From Rhodococcus sp. 4CII (GTDB lineage Bacteria; Actinomycetota; Actinomycetes; Mycobacteriales; Mycobacteriaceae): 64,000 nt of DNA. The position numbers were made by a program, and so were the translations under genes. Every line of letters begins with the position of its first letter. Position 1 is the first letter of the stretch. The stretch is taken from contig NZ_JACCFE010000002.1 in the NCBI RefSeq assembly GCF_014256275.1, positions 868,001 through 932,000 on the forward strand, written 5' to 3'. This document shows, in pieces, positions 52,716 through 61,545 of the stretch. The notes below the pieces were generated by a model. That model was not told the DNA's origin. It did no database searches and saw only the letters and a program-made list of their open reading frames with translations.

Positions 52716-54050
52716 TCAGCGGGGCTCCCTGATCCCGGTGACCCGTGTCGGCACGTGCTCGCGGGCGATCGGGACGAAGATCGCGAACAGGGCCGGGCGG
52801 CGTCGCTGCAGTTCCAGCCGGCCACCATCGGCCTCTATGAGGGCGCGAGCCAGCGCCAGCCCCACACCGGTCGAACCGGCACCCGAGAAACCGCGGTCGA
52901 AGATGTGCGGCGCCAGGTCGTTGCTGACTCCGACGCCTTCGTCCGACACCTCCACACACACCGTGGCCTCGCGGGGTGATGTGTCGTTGCCGGGTGACCG
53001 GAGCGTCTGCCCCTGAATCAGGCGCACCGCGACCGTGCACGTTCCCGCCCCGTGCATGAGCGCATTGTCGACGAGGACGGCGACCGCCTCGCGGAGCCGC
53101 GAACCGGTGGTGGACGCCATCACGTTCGTGTCGCCCCGCAGCAGCAGCGTGCGGCCGGCGTCCTCGAAGGGCCGTTTCCAGTCGGCGATGACGACGCTGA
53201 GCTCCCGGATCACCGACACCTGGGTCTCGGTGCCGGTGCTGCGCGACGAACGGACCAGTTCGTCGATCGCGACCGTCAGTCGGTCGACCTGCGCCATCGC
53301 CTCGTCCGCCTCCACCACGACCGCGGGGTCCGAGTGCACGGACAGTTCGTCGAGCCGGAGACGGACGGCCGTCAGCCGGCTGCGGAGCTGATGGGAGACA
53401 TCCGCGACGAGTGCGTGTTCGCGCTGCAGCCGTCCCGCGATTTCGACGGTCGCGGAGTCGAGGACGTCGGAGACGCGGTCGAGTTCGGGGATGTCGTGGC
53501 GCCGCACGTCGGGCCGGAAGTCGCCCTCGGCGAGGCGGGCCGCCCGGTCGGCGACGTCCCGGAGCGGGTCGGCGAGCCGCTTCGCGGTGACATACGCGAC
53601 CACGGTCCCGGCGGCGATGGACACGAGCACCAGCAGGGCGACGGCCCCGACCGCCTGCCGTTGCTGGGTGCGCATCTCGTCCGACGGCACCTCGAGACGG
53701 AGCGAACCGGACGTGCCCATCGCGAGGGACTCCACGAGCGGCGATTGCACGGCGGGCTCACCGATGTCCACGCGGGCGGCGCCGTCGTCGGTGGTCGGAT
53801 ACACCACGACGAGCCGTCCCCCGGCCGGGGTCAGCAAGCGCAGGGAGTTCGTGTCGAGGTCGCCCTCGACGACGCCGTTGACGCCCTCCTGATTGATGAT
53901 CTCGGTCGCCATCCGGTCGAGCCGGACCTGGAGATCGCTGCGGTTGAAATCCTCGACCCACAACCATGCCGTGTAGATGAGCGGCACACCGAGCAGCAGC
54001 GCCGTCAGGATCACGACTGCGAGGATCGACTGGAGAATTCTGCGGCGCAC
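52716..54050 (-). CDS. Membrane sensor histidine kinase (orphan to this lineage's synteny)
   Basis: The 444-residue kinase has two membrane segments (about 8-30 and 135-158) around an extracytoplasmic domain of ~105 residues, a HAMP linker, and the H box 'DVSHQLRSRLTAVRLRLDEL', in which the usual HELRTPL is HQLRSRL. ATPase boxes 'LVDNALMHGAG', 'DEGVGVSNDLA' and 'STGVGLALARAL' are present. It pairs with the response regulator 8 bases upstream. No equivalent two-component system lies between the M. tuberculosis Rv3277 and Rv3278c genes. The signal is unknown. Confidence 0.9.
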   Translation of the reverse strand: MRRRILQSILAVVILTALLLGVPLIYTAWLWVEDFNRSDLQVRLDRMATEIINQEGVNGVVEGDLDTNSLRLLTPAGGRLVVVYPTTDDGAARVDIGEPAVQSPLVESLAMGTSGSLRLEVPSDEMRTQQRQAVGAVALLVLVSIAAGTVVAYVTAKRLADPLRDVADRAARLAEGDFRPDVRRHDIPELDRVSDVLDSATVEIAGRLQREHALVADVSHQLRSRLTAVRLRLDELSVHSDPAVVVEADEAMAQVDRLTVAIDELVRSSRSTGTETQVSVIRELSVVIADWKRPFEDAGRTLLLRGDTNVMASTTGSRLREAVAVLVDNALMHGAGTCTVAVRLIQGQTLRSPGNDTSPREATVCVEVSDEGVGVSNDLAPHIFDRGFSGAGSTGVGLALARALIEADGGRLELQRRRPALFAIFVPIAREHVPTRVTGIREPR

Positions 54051-54058
54051 TACCCCGC

Positions 54059-54739
54059 CTAGTCGGTGTTGATGCGGAAGCCGACGCCGCGGACCGTCGC
54101 GATGCGACGCTCGGCGGCGGGGCCCTCGTCACCGATCTTCCGGCGTAGCCACGACATGTGCATGTCGAGGGTCTTCGAGCCGCGCAGTTCCACGTCGCCC
54201 CAGACCTCCGCGAGGATGGTGTCGCGGGACACCACCTGGCCCGCGTGCTCGAGCAGGACCCGGAGCAGTTCGTACTCCTTGTTGGCGAGGGCGATCTCGG
54301 TTCCGTTGACGAGCACCCGGCGGGCCGCGGGCTCGAGCCGGATGCCGCCGACCTCGACGACCGAGTCCTCACCGCCGCCGCGACGCCGCAGCAGGGCGCG
54401 CACGCGGGCCATCAACTCCGCCAACCGGAACGGCTTGCCCACGTAGTCGTCGGCGCCCGCGTCGAGGCCGACGACGAAGTCGACCTCGTCGGTGCGTGCG
54501 GTGAGCATGAGCACCGCCAGTTCCGAACTGTGGGCGCGCACTTGCCTGCACACCTCGAGTCCGTCCATGCCGGGCAGGCCGAGGTCCAGGATCAGCAGGT
54601 CGTATGCACCGTCGAGGGCCTGCTCCAGCGCTGCCGGGCCGGTCTGCTCGATGGTGACGTCGTATCCCTCCCGGCCCAGTGCCCGCGACAGCGGGGCGGC
54701 AATGGCTTCGTCATCTTCGGCAAGCAAAACTGCAGTCAC
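54059..54739 (-). CDS. OmpR-family response regulator
   Basis: The 226-residue regulator starts 'VTAVLLAEDDEAIAAPLSRAL'; the receiver has its phospho-acceptor Asp in 'LLILDLGLPGMDGLEV' and Lys in 'YVGKPFRLAELM'. The winged-helix output domain ends 'RIATVRGVGFRINTD'. The GTG at 54739 is chosen over an upstream GTG at 54745 because TACGCT lies 6 bases before it. It heads the pair with the kinase; target genes cannot be inferred, though GtrA and the PH-like membrane protein are adjacent. Confidence 0.92.
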   Translation of the reverse strand: MTAVLLAEDDEAIAAPLSRALGREGYDVTIEQTGPAALEQALDGAYDLLILDLGLPGMDGLEVCRQVRAHSSELAVLMLTARTDEVDFVVGLDAGADDYVGKPFRLAELMARVRALLRRRGGGEDSVVEVGGIRLEPAARRVLVNGTEIALANKEYELLRVLLEHAGQVVSRDTILAEVWGDVELRGSKTLDMHMSWLRRKIGDEGPAAERRIATVRGVGFRINTD

Positions 54740-54745
54740 CTCCAC

Positions 54746-54751
54746 AGCGTA
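54746..54751 (-). promoter_or_regulatory. Leaderless -10 element (TACGCT) of the response regulator
   Basis: TACGCT on the minus strand, 6 bases before the GTG at 54739 and directly abutting the alternative GTG at 54745. Confidence 0.55.
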
Positions 54752-54778
54752 CGGAGGCGCGGAGACCGCTGTGTCCGG

Positions 54779-55336
54779 TTACCAGCCTTTGCCGGTGTCG
54801 GCGTCGCCACGCGGGTCGTCGCGCTCGTGGTCACGGTGAAGATCCATCGCGTCGAACACCTGGTGGTAGAGCAGCGAATGGACGCGCTGGACGTCGGGGA
54901 TGTCGTCGAATTCCAGCGGATCGTCGGAAGAGGACACGATGACGAGCGTTCCGGTGCGGAGCATTCGGTCGAGGAGGCCGTGCCGGAACTGGACGTTGCT
55001 GATGCGCCCCATGGGGATGTCGATCCCGGTGTGTGTCATCACACCCTGGCGGATGAGGACGCGACGGTCGGTGACGATGAAGTGGGTGAACTTCCAGCTG
55101 AGAAACGGCGCGACGCAGCGCCATACGACCAGCGCGAGCCACAGCGCGAGGATGACGACGAGCACGACGGTCAACGCGGAACCGTCCAGCTTGTTCTCCG
55201 CGAAGCCCGCCGCGAAACCCGCTACTGCCGTCGCCAGCAGGAAGGTGACGGCCGGAAGCAGCAGCATCTTCCAGTGCGGATGACGGTGAAGCAGCAGTTC
55301 TTCGTCCTCGGCAAGGGCGTCCTCCGGATATCCCAT
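54779..55336 (-). CDS. PH (YdbT/bPH2)-domain membrane protein (Rv3278c homologue)
   Basis: The 185-residue protein has two membrane segments (about 24-45 and 55-78) followed by a bacterial PH-like domain: 'FTHFIVTDRRVLIRQGVMTHTGIDIPMGRI' residues and 'GTLVIVSSSDDPLEFDDIPD' are its core strands. A charged C-terminal tail follows. Function is unknown; position next to birA matches Rv3278c. The HdeD-like gene upstream lies 15 bases away. Confidence 0.88.
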   Translation of the reverse strand: MGYPEDALAEDEELLLHRHPHWKMLLLPAVTFLLATAVAGFAAGFAENKLDGSALTVVLVVILALWLALVVWRCVAPFLSWKFTHFIVTDRRVLIRQGVMTHTGIDIPMGRISNVQFRHGLLDRMLRTGTLVIVSSSDDPLEFDDIPDVQRVHSLLYHQVFDAMDLHRDHERDDPRGDADTGKGW

Positions 55337-55351
55337 GCGAAGAGTGTGCCT

Positions 55352-55909
55352 CTACCGCATGCGGCTGAGCACGATCGGGGTGACGACGATGATGATGCCG
55401 TACAGCACCATCCACACTCCGACCACGATCACGAATACCTCGAGCGACAGTTCGGGCTGCAGAAGCACGATGGCCCCGGCGACAACGCTGATCACCCCGA
55501 GCACGATGGTCAGCCCGCGATCCGCGACCGAACCCGACGCGCCCGCGACGATGTCGAGGACGCCGCGGAACACCCACCACGCACCGACGACGAGCGCGAT
55601 GATCACGACCGTCTGGAGGGGGCTCCGCAGTACGAGGAACGCCAGAAGTATTGCGAGGGCGCCGGATACGCCCACCAGTGTGCGCGTTCCACCTCCGGCG
55701 TCGACGTCGGCGAACGCCCGGATGATCTGGACGATGCCGAATCCGAAGAATTGGATGGCGATCAGGACGGCCAGCACGGTGAGCGTGACGTGCGGCCAGA
55801 CGAGCACTGCGATGCCCAGTCCCAGGGTGAGCAGACCGAGCACCACCGTGAGGCCGGTCAACGTGCGCCGGGCTGCGATGACAGAGGACTCCGGAATTGA
55901 GGTACTCAT
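55352..55909 (-). CDS. HdeD/DUF308-family membrane protein
   Basis: The 185-residue protein consists of about six short hydrophobic segments in two similar halves ('VVLGLLTLGLGIAVLVWP' and 'IVLGVISVVAGAIVLLQPEL'), the internal repeat typical of HdeD/DUF308 proteins. HdeD is linked to acid resistance in enteric bacteria, but the actinobacterial function is unknown. The ATG at 55909 starts the family N-terminus; an upstream in-frame ATG at 55963 would overlap birA. The gene is tandem with birA and the PH-domain gene. Confidence 0.85.
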   Translation of the reverse strand: MSTSIPESSVIAARRTLTGLTVVLGLLTLGLGIAVLVWPHVTLTVLAVLIAIQFFGFGIVQIIRAFADVDAGGGTRTLVGVSGALAILLAFLVLRSPLQTVVIIALVVGAWWVFRGVLDIVAGASGSVADRGLTIVLGVISVVAGAIVLLQPELSLEVFVIVVGVWMVLYGIIIVVTPIVLSRMR

Positions 55910-55925
55910 GTACCACAGTGTCGCA

Positions 55926-56774
55926 CTAATCGGTGCGCACCGGGCGTAAATGTGTGATGTCACCTGCGGAGACGGCGACCGTGCCGGGTTGGCCGTCCGG
56001 CGCGATCACGACCCGCCCCTCGGCGTCGACGTCCGTGGCGATGCCGATCAGCTCACGCCCGCCGGGCAGTTCGGCGCGCACCCGCTGACCGAGGGTGCCG
56101 CAGCGCGCGCGGTAGGCCTCCGCGAGTTCGGTGACGTCCCAGTTGGAGTCGTGCCATTGCTGCCAGCGGTCGGCGATCGCGCGGAGCACCGCACGTACGA
56201 GGGTGTCACGGTCGCTGACCTCGGCGTCTTCGAGCACGAGCGACGTCGCGTGTGCCACGGGAAGTTCGTCTCTCGTGAGGCTGACGTTGAGTCCGATCCC
56301 GACGACCACCGCGGGATCCGGTGTGGTGGCGGACACCTCGGCGAGGATCCCGGCGACCTTGCGACCGTCGATCAGGACGTCGTTGGGCCACTTCAGTTCC
56401 GCGGGTACCTTCGCGACGGCACGCAGCGCATCGACGACGGCGACTCCGGTCAGGAGCGGCAGCCACCCCATGTCACCCACCCCCATCCCCGGCATCGTCA
56501 GGAGCGCGGAGACCGCGATCTGTGCCTGCGGCGGGCTCACCCAGGCGCGCGAGTGGCGGCCCCGGCCGCTGCCCTGGAATTCGGCGAGCAGCACGTGCCG
56601 GTCGCTGTTCGACGCCGCGGCCCGCGCGAGAAGGTCCGCGTTGGTGGACCCGGTCTCCTGGACGACGTCGAGCCGCGACCAGAACCTGCGGGTATCGCTG
56701 TCGTCGTCACCGCGGACGAGCGCAGCCCGCAGATTGTCGGCGTTGAGCGGGGGTCGGTTCAGGTCGGTCCACAT
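55926..56774 (-). CDS. birA: Biotin-[acetyl-CoA-carboxylase] ligase
   Basis: The 282-residue ligase carries 'GSTNADLLARA' (biotin/AMP binding), 'GSGRGRHSRAWVSPP' (the GRGRxxR loop), 'LKWPNDVLIDGRKVAGIL' and a C-terminal SH3-like domain. No N-terminal helix-turn-helix is present, so it is not a repressor, unlike E. coli BirA. It should biotinylate the acyl-CoA carboxylase alpha subunit (outside the window) and the small protein at 9545. The ATG at 56774 was preferred to the GTG at 56780 because TAGGCT lies 6 bases before the ATG. It is divergent from accD5. Confidence 0.94.
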   Translation of the reverse strand: MWTDLNRPPLNADNLRAALVRGDDDSDTRRFWSRLDVVQETGSTNADLLARAAASNSDRHVLLAEFQGSGRGRHSRAWVSPPQAQIAVSALLTMPGMGVGDMGWLPLLTGVAVVDALRAVAKVPAELKWPNDVLIDGRKVAGILAEVSATTPDPAVVVGIGLNVSLTRDELPVAHATSLVLEDAEVSDRDTLVRAVLRAIADRWQQWHDSNWDVTELAEAYRARCGTLGQRVRAELPGGRELIGIATDVDAEGRVVIAPDGQPGTVAVSAGDITHLRPVRTD

Positions 56775-56780
56775 CCCCAC

Positions 56781-56786
56781 AGCCTA
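56781..56786 (-). promoter_or_regulatory. Leaderless -10 element (TAGGCT) of birA
   Basis: TAGGCT on the minus strand, 6 bases before the ATG at 56774. It lies 90 bases from the divergent accD5 element. Confidence 0.6.
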
Positions 56787-56876
56787 GGACGAGCAGGAAA
56801 AGGTACTGGTCAGTAGCCGGGTCGGGGCAACGTGCCGCCTGACCACCTCCCTTGCCGGAACGTCGCCCGCTCTCGT

Positions 56877-56882
56877 TAAGCT
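56877..56882 (+). promoter_or_regulatory. Leaderless -10 element (TAAGCT) of accD5
   Basis: TAAGCT, 8 bases before the ATG at 56891. The start is otherwise unambiguous, so this is one of the cleanest examples of the pattern. Confidence 0.6.
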
Positions 56883-56890
56883 GACCTGTC

Positions 56891-58531
56891 ATGACCACTG
56901 TTGAGGAGCCGAGCGCGGCGGAGTCGGCGAGTACGCCCGATATTCACACGACGGCGGGAAAGCTCGCCGACCTGCGTAATCGTCAGGCCCAGGCGCAGCA
57001 CCCGAGCGGTGAAGCCGCGGTCGAGAAGGTCCACGCCAAGGGCAAGCTCACCGCCCGCGAACGCATCACCGCCCTGCTCGACGACGGCTCGTTCGTCGAA
57101 CTCGACGCCCTCGCCCGGCACCGCAGCGTGAACTTCGGCCTCGCCGACAACCGCCCCGTCGGCGACGGCGTCGTCACCGGCTACGGCACCGTCGACGGCC
57201 GCGACGTGTGCGTGTTCTCCCAGGACGCCACCGTCTTCGGCGGCTCCCTCGGCGAAATCTACGGCGAAAAAATCGTCAAGGTCATGGACCTCGCCCTCAA
57301 GACCGGCCGCCCCCTGATCGGCATCAACGAAGGCGCCGGCGCCCGCATCCAGGAAGGCGTCGTCTCCCTCGGGTTGTACGGCGAAATCTTCCACCGCAAC
57401 GTCCAAGCCTCCGGCGTCATCCCGCAGATCTCCCTGATCATGGGCCCCGCCGCCGGCGGCCACGTGTACTCCCCCGCCCTGACCGACTTCGTCGTCATGG
57501 TCGACCAGACCTCCCAGATGTTCGTCACCGGCCCCGACGTGATCAAGACCGTCACCGGCGAAGACGTCACCATGGAAGATCTCGGCGGCGCCCACACCCA
57601 CATGGTCAAGTCCGGCGTCGCCCACTACGTCGCCTCCGGCGAACAGGACGCCCTGGACTACGTCAAGGACCTGCTGTCCTACCTGCCGTCCAACAACCAG
57701 GCCGCCGCCCCCCGGATGATCCCCACCGACCCGATCACCGGAGCCCTCGAAGACTCGCTCACCGCCGAGGACCTCGAACTCGACACCCTCATCCCGGACT
57801 CGGCGAACCAGCCCTACGACATGCACGAGGTCATCCGCCGCATCCTCGACGACGACGAATTCCTCGAGGTCCAGGCCGAACGCGCCGGCAACATCGTCGT
57901 CGGCTTCGGCCGCGTCGACGGCCGCTCCGTCGGCATCGTCGCCAACCAGCCCACCGTCTTCGCCGGCTGCCTCGACATCGACGCCTCCGAAAAGGCGGCC
58001 CGGTTCGTGCGCACCTGCGACGCGTTCAACGTCCCCATCATCACCCTCGTCGACGTCCCCGGATTCCTGCCCGGCACCGACCAGGAATACAACGGCATCA
58101 TCCGCCGCGGCGCGAAACTGCTCTACGCCTACGGCGAGGCCACCGTCGGGAAGATCACCGTCATCACCCGCAAGGCCTACGGCGGCGCCTACGACGTGAT
58201 GGGCTCCAAGCACATGGGCGCCGACGTCAACCTGGCCTGGCCCACCGCCCAGATCGCCGTGATGGGCGCCTCCGGCGCCGTCGGGTTCGTCTACCGCAAA
58301 CAACTGCTCGAGGCCGCCCGCAACGGTGACGACGTCGACGCCCTGCGCCTGCAACTGCAACAGGAATACGAAGACACCCTCGTCAACCCGTACGTCGCCG
58401 CCGAACGCGGCTACGTCGACGCCGTCATCCCCCCGTCCCACACCCGCGGACAGATCGTGGCCGCCCTGCGCCTGCTCGAACGCAAAATGGTCACCCTCCC
58501 GCCCAAGAAGCATGGGAACATCCCGCTATGA
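56891..58531 (+). CDS. accD5: Acyl-CoA carboxylase carboxyltransferase subunit AccD5
   Basis: The 546-residue beta subunit has two crotonase-like halves: 'VFSQDATVFGGSLGEIYGEK' and 'INEGAGARIQEGV' in the first, and 'VDVPGFLPGTDQEYNGIIRR' with 'AYGGAYDVMGSKHMGADVN' in the second, which bind acyl-CoA and carboxybiotin. AccD5 carboxylates propionyl-CoA (and acetyl-CoA) to methylmalonyl/malonyl-CoA, feeding methyl-branched and mycolic acid synthesis. Codon usage is strongly biased to C/G third positions, suggesting high expression. Its stop overlaps the accE5 start (ATGA). Confidence 0.96.
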   Translation: MTTVEEPSAAESASTPDIHTTAGKLADLRNRQAQAQHPSGEAAVEKVHAKGKLTARERITALLDDGSFVELDALARHRSVNFGLADNRPVGDGVVTGYGTVDGRDVCVFSQDATVFGGSLGEIYGEKIVKVMDLALKTGRPLIGINEGAGARIQEGVVSLGLYGEIFHRNVQASGVIPQISLIMGPAAGGHVYSPALTDFVVMVDQTSQMFVTGPDVIKTVTGEDVTMEDLGGAHTHMVKSGVAHYVASGEQDALDYVKDLLSYLPSNNQAAAPRMIPTDPITGALEDSLTAEDLELDTLIPDSANQPYDMHEVIRRILDDDEFLEVQAERAGNIVVGFGRVDGRSVGIVANQPTVFAGCLDIDASEKAARFVRTCDAFNVPIITLVDVPGFLPGTDQEYNGIIRRGAKLLYAYGEATVGKITVITRKAYGGAYDVMGSKHMGADVNLAWPTAQIAVMGASGAVGFVYRKQLLEAARNGDDVDALRLQLQQEYEDTLVNPYVAAERGYVDAVIPPSHTRGQIVAALRLLERKMVTLPPKKHGNIPL

Positions 58532-58908
58532 GCGTCGGCGAATCATTGGACAGAGTGACCGCCCTCACCGAGGACGACGTGCGCACCGACAGCGGAGCGA
58601 ACGCGGCGTCGTCGGTCAACGGATCCGCGGCAGACACGACGCTCTCGGACAGCGTGGCTACCGACGCGCCGGGTGACGGGGATGTCGCCGCGCCCGGCGA
58701 GCCTTTCCTGACCGTGGTCAGGGGTTCCCCGTCCGACGAGGAGATCGCGGCGCTCGTCGCGGTGCTCTCCGCGGTCGCAGCGGCGGGCAGCGGCGACCCG
58801 GATTCGTACCTCCCACCCGAGTCCTGGGGTGCCCCCACTCGCATGCATCGCAGCAACGCCCCGTTCTCCCCGTACGCATTCCCGAACGTGTCGGCGTACC
58901 GGCGTTGA
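58528..58908 (+). CDS. accE5: Acyl-CoA carboxylase epsilon subunit
   Basis: The 126-residue protein has a low-complexity acidic N-terminus (about 1-55) and the epsilon-subunit core 'EPFLTVVRGSPSDEEIAALVAVLSA' residues, ending 'APFSPYAFPNVSAYRR'. Epsilon subunits bind and stabilise the AccA3-AccD5 complex of actinobacteria. It is coupled to accD5 by a four-base overlap, as in Rv3280-Rv3281, with maf starting 10 bases after it. Confidence 0.92.
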   Translation: MSVGESLDRVTALTEDDVRTDSGANAASSVNGSAADTTLSDSVATDAPGDGDVAAPGEPFLTVVRGSPSDEEIAALVAVLSAVAAAGSGDPDSYLPPESWGAPTRMHRSNAPFSPYAFPNVSAYRR

Positions 58909-58918
58909 TCAGGGCCTC

Positions 58919-59563
58919 GTGACGTCCTTCGTTCTCGCCTCGGCATCCCCGGCGCGGCTGGCCGTGTTGCGCAGCGCCGGGGTGGAACCGGTGGTGCGGG
59001 TCTCCGGAGTCGACGAGGATGCGATCATCGCGGCACTCGGTGCCGAAGCAGCCCCCGAGCACGTCGTCACCGAACTGGCGCGCGCGAAGGCGAACGACGT
59101 CCTCCCGGTTCTCGCGCGGGACGGGATCTCCGACGCGGTAGTCGTCGGATGCGACTCCATGTTGCTCATCGACGGCTCCCTGCAAGGTAAACCGGGAACC
59201 GTCGACGTCGCCCGTGCCCGCTGGTCGGCGATGGCAGGCCGGAGCGCGACCCTGCTCACCGGGCACAGCGTCCTGCGCCTCGTGAACGGAACGGTCGTGG
59301 GCGACGCGCACGACCACAGCGCGACCGTCGTCCATTTCGCGAGCCCGCCCGACGCGGATCTGGAGGCCTACCTCGCGACGGGCGAACCACTCCAGGTTGC
59401 GGGTGCGTTCACCCTGGACAGCCTCGGCGGATGGTTCGTGGACCGCATCGAGGGCGATCCGTCCAGTGTGATCGGCATCGGACTGCCCCTCGTCCGCACG
59501 TTGCTCGCGGAGGTCGGAGTCGGTGTCGCCGAACTGTGGGCGACGTCAGGCCACGCCGACTGA
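58919..59563 (+). CDS. maf: Maf-family nucleotide pyrophosphatase (Rv3282 homologue)
   Basis: The 214-residue protein opens with 'FVLASASPARLAVLRSAG', the Maf nucleotide-binding loop, followed by 'VVVGCDSMLLIDG' and 'TLLTGHSVLRL'. Maf proteins hydrolyse non-canonical nucleotides such as dTTP/UTP analogues and influence septation. The GTG at 58919 is used because no earlier start in frame precedes the fold. It forms an accD5-accE5-maf operon and overlaps the convergent MFS gene by 18 bases. Confidence 0.92.
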   Translation: MTSFVLASASPARLAVLRSAGVEPVVRVSGVDEDAIIAALGAEAAPEHVVTELARAKANDVLPVLARDGISDAVVVGCDSMLLIDGSLQGKPGTVDVARARWSAMAGRSATLLTGHSVLRLVNGTVVGDAHDHSATVVHFASPPDADLEAYLATGEPLQVAGAFTLDSLGGWFVDRIEGDPSSVIGIGLPLVRTLLAEVGVGVAELWATSGHAD

Positions 59564-61294
59564 CACGTCGTCGGCCGGTTGATTGCGGCGCGGCAGCGTC
59601 AGCGACGCCACACCGATCGCCGCGGCGACCGCCGCGATGATCCAGAGGATTCGGCGTTCCGCCTGGAGGAACGCCTCACCCGCCGCGCTGCGGGTCGATT
59701 CCCGTGCAGCCACTACATCGGAATCGGCGATCTGCTGCTGCGCCGCTCCGAGCGAGGCGCCCCCGGATCCCAGCGACCGGCACTCATCGGGCACCTTCAT
59801 CGGGGACGTGGACCCGAGCTGTTCCGTCGCGCACCGCACGAACGTCTCCTCCGCACGCGGGATCAGCCCCGGCGGCACCCCGACCGCGGCGAGCTCAGCG
59901 GTCAGCGCAGGCCGTTCCGCCTGGACCGCATCTGCGGACTGCGTCGCGACGAGATTGAAGAACACCACCCCGATCACCGCGAGCCCGATCGAACTGCCCA
60001 CCTGCTGGACGGTCGGGAGTAGGCCCGACACCGAACCCGCGTTCTGCGGCTGCACGGTCGCGAGAATCGCCGTCTGGAGCGGTGCCACGAACAGTCCGAG
60101 GCCGGCTCCCCCGACGAACAGTGGGCCGGCCAGCGCCGACCAGCGCGGATCGGTTCCCTCGTGCAGCAGTTGCGCCGAAAGCACGACGAGGGAGCCGGCG
60201 AACAAGGCCATTCCCAACGGCAGGACGAGGTTGCCGATGCGCCGGTAGACCACGGCGGAGGCCAGCGCGGCGAGGCCCGTCCCCAGCGCCCAGGGCAACG
60301 TCATCACACCTGCCCGCAGCGGGGAGAACCCGAACCCGAACTGCAGGGTGAGGGAGATGGTGAAGATCAGCGATGTGAGCGTGCCGAAGAACACGAACGC
60401 GATGGCCGCGCCGAGGGAGAACGCGCGGTCGGTGAACAACTGCAGTCGCAGGACGGGGTCGCCGCCGCGGCGCCCGAGTCGCCACTCGTAGACGACGAAC
60501 GCGATCAGCACCGGTACCGAACACAGCAGCATCACTACGATGGTCGTCGGCCAGCCCCGTTCCCGGCCCTCGGCCAGCGGAAAGATCAGGAGGAACAATC
60601 CGAGCGCCGACAGCACGGCGCCGCCCATGTCGAGGCTCCGCGCTTCGCGGCGGCCGGTGCCACCGCCGTGGACCACGTCGGGCTTCGCGTCGACGAGATA
60701 GAAGTACCCGAGGACCAGCGCGGCGAGTCCGAGCGGGAGGTTGACGAAGAAGATCAACCGCCACCCCCAGCCGAACAGATCCCACTGAATGAGAAGCCCG
60801 CCGACGAGGGGACCACAGATCGTGGCGAGCCCGATGGTCGCGCCGTAAATACCGAACACGCGCGGATGGGACCGTTTCGGGAAGAGCCCCGAGATGATGG
60901 CGAACGTCTGCGCTGACATCGATCCCGCGGCCAGACCCTGCAGCGCGCGGGACGCGACGAGAGCGGTCGGCGACTGCGCCAGTCCACACAGCAGCGAGGC
61001 GGTCACGAACACGGCCAGCGCGGTCAAGAAGACCCGGCGCCGTCCGAGCAGGTCCCCCAATCGTGCGGCCGTGATCAGGGAGCACGCGAACGACAGTGTG
61101 TAGACGCTGACCATGAGTAGCTGCGCCGACACCGAAGCCCCAAGATCGACCGCGATGCTCGGAAGCGCGACGTTGACGATGGTCGCGTCCAGCAGTTGCA
61201 TGAACACGGCGGCGAGACTGGTGGCCAGACCCAGCCACGGAACCCACCGACCGAGTTCACCCCGATAGAGTGCATCACGCTGAGTCGCAGGCAT
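59546..61294 (-). CDS. MFS transporter, EmrB/QacA (DHA2) type
   Basis: The 582-residue protein has about 14 membrane segments, with the DHA2 motifs 'LDATIVNVALPSIA' (motif D1), 'GRLGDLLGRRR'-like loop 'AARLGDLLGRRRVF' (motif A) and 'GPLVGGLLIQ' (motif C). A large periplasmic loop of ~90 residues lies before the last segment, with Cys pairs. It should export drugs or lipophilic metabolites by proton antiport. It is not part of the mycobacterial synteny and is divergent from the PapA-like genes, so their product is a plausible substrate. A TAGCCT hexamer sits 6 bases before the ATG. Confidence 0.9.
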   Translation of the reverse strand: MPATQRDALYRGELGRWVPWLGLATSLAAVFMQLLDATIVNVALPSIAVDLGASVSAQLLMVSVYTLSFACSLITAARLGDLLGRRRVFLTALAVFVTASLLCGLAQSPTALVASRALQGLAAGSMSAQTFAIISGLFPKRSHPRVFGIYGATIGLATICGPLVGGLLIQWDLFGWGWRLIFFVNLPLGLAALVLGYFYLVDAKPDVVHGGGTGRREARSLDMGGAVLSALGLFLLIFPLAEGRERGWPTTIVVMLLCSVPVLIAFVVYEWRLGRRGGDPVLRLQLFTDRAFSLGAAIAFVFFGTLTSLIFTISLTLQFGFGFSPLRAGVMTLPWALGTGLAALASAVVYRRIGNLVLPLGMALFAGSLVVLSAQLLHEGTDPRWSALAGPLFVGGAGLGLFVAPLQTAILATVQPQNAGSVSGLLPTVQQVGSSIGLAVIGVVFFNLVATQSADAVQAERPALTAELAAVGVPPGLIPRAEETFVRCATEQLGSTSPMKVPDECRSLGSGGASLGAAQQQIADSDVVAARESTRSAAGEAFLQAERRILWIIAAVAAAIGVASLTLPRRNQPADDVSVGVA

Positions 61295-61300
61295 CGAGAC

Positions 61301-61306
61301 AGGCTA
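61301..61306 (-). promoter_or_regulatory. Leaderless -10 element (TAGCCT) of the MFS gene
   Basis: TAGCCT on the minus strand, 6 bases before the ATG at 61294. Confidence 0.55.
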
Positions 61307-61478
61307 GCGGCTCGGCACTCACGGAAAGCTGTGCGGTCGCTCGAAGGTTGCTGCATGGTACGTGAGGAACTTGCAGCGCACGACCCTTGTGCTCGACACT
61401 TGACTGGATCGGGACCGACCTGCAATCAGTCTCATACTTCTCTACCTCTCGCGGTAAGGCACCCGGTGCCGCATCCTG

Positions 61479-61515
61479 TTGCGAGAAGTCCGCGCCACAC
61501 CGACCGAACTCGCAA
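61479..61515. repeat. Inverted repeat upstream of the PapA-like genes
   Basis: TTGCGAG (61479-61485) and CTCGCAA (61509-61515) are exact reverse complements separated by 23 bases. The repeat ends 30 bases before the ATG at 61546. It could be an operator or a leader hairpin. Nothing else was recognised in the 251-base gap except a TTGACT hexamer near 61400. Confidence 0.35.
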
Positions 61516-61545
61516 CCTCTCAATCGACACATCAGGAGCCGCTCG

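Noticed and set aside
56876..58513. A 545-codon open frame on the minus strand, antisense to accD5
   Set aside because: It is the mirror of a gene with very strong C/G third-position bias, which removes stops from the opposite strand. Its translation is a low-complexity Gly/Val/Asp repeat with no motif or start signal.
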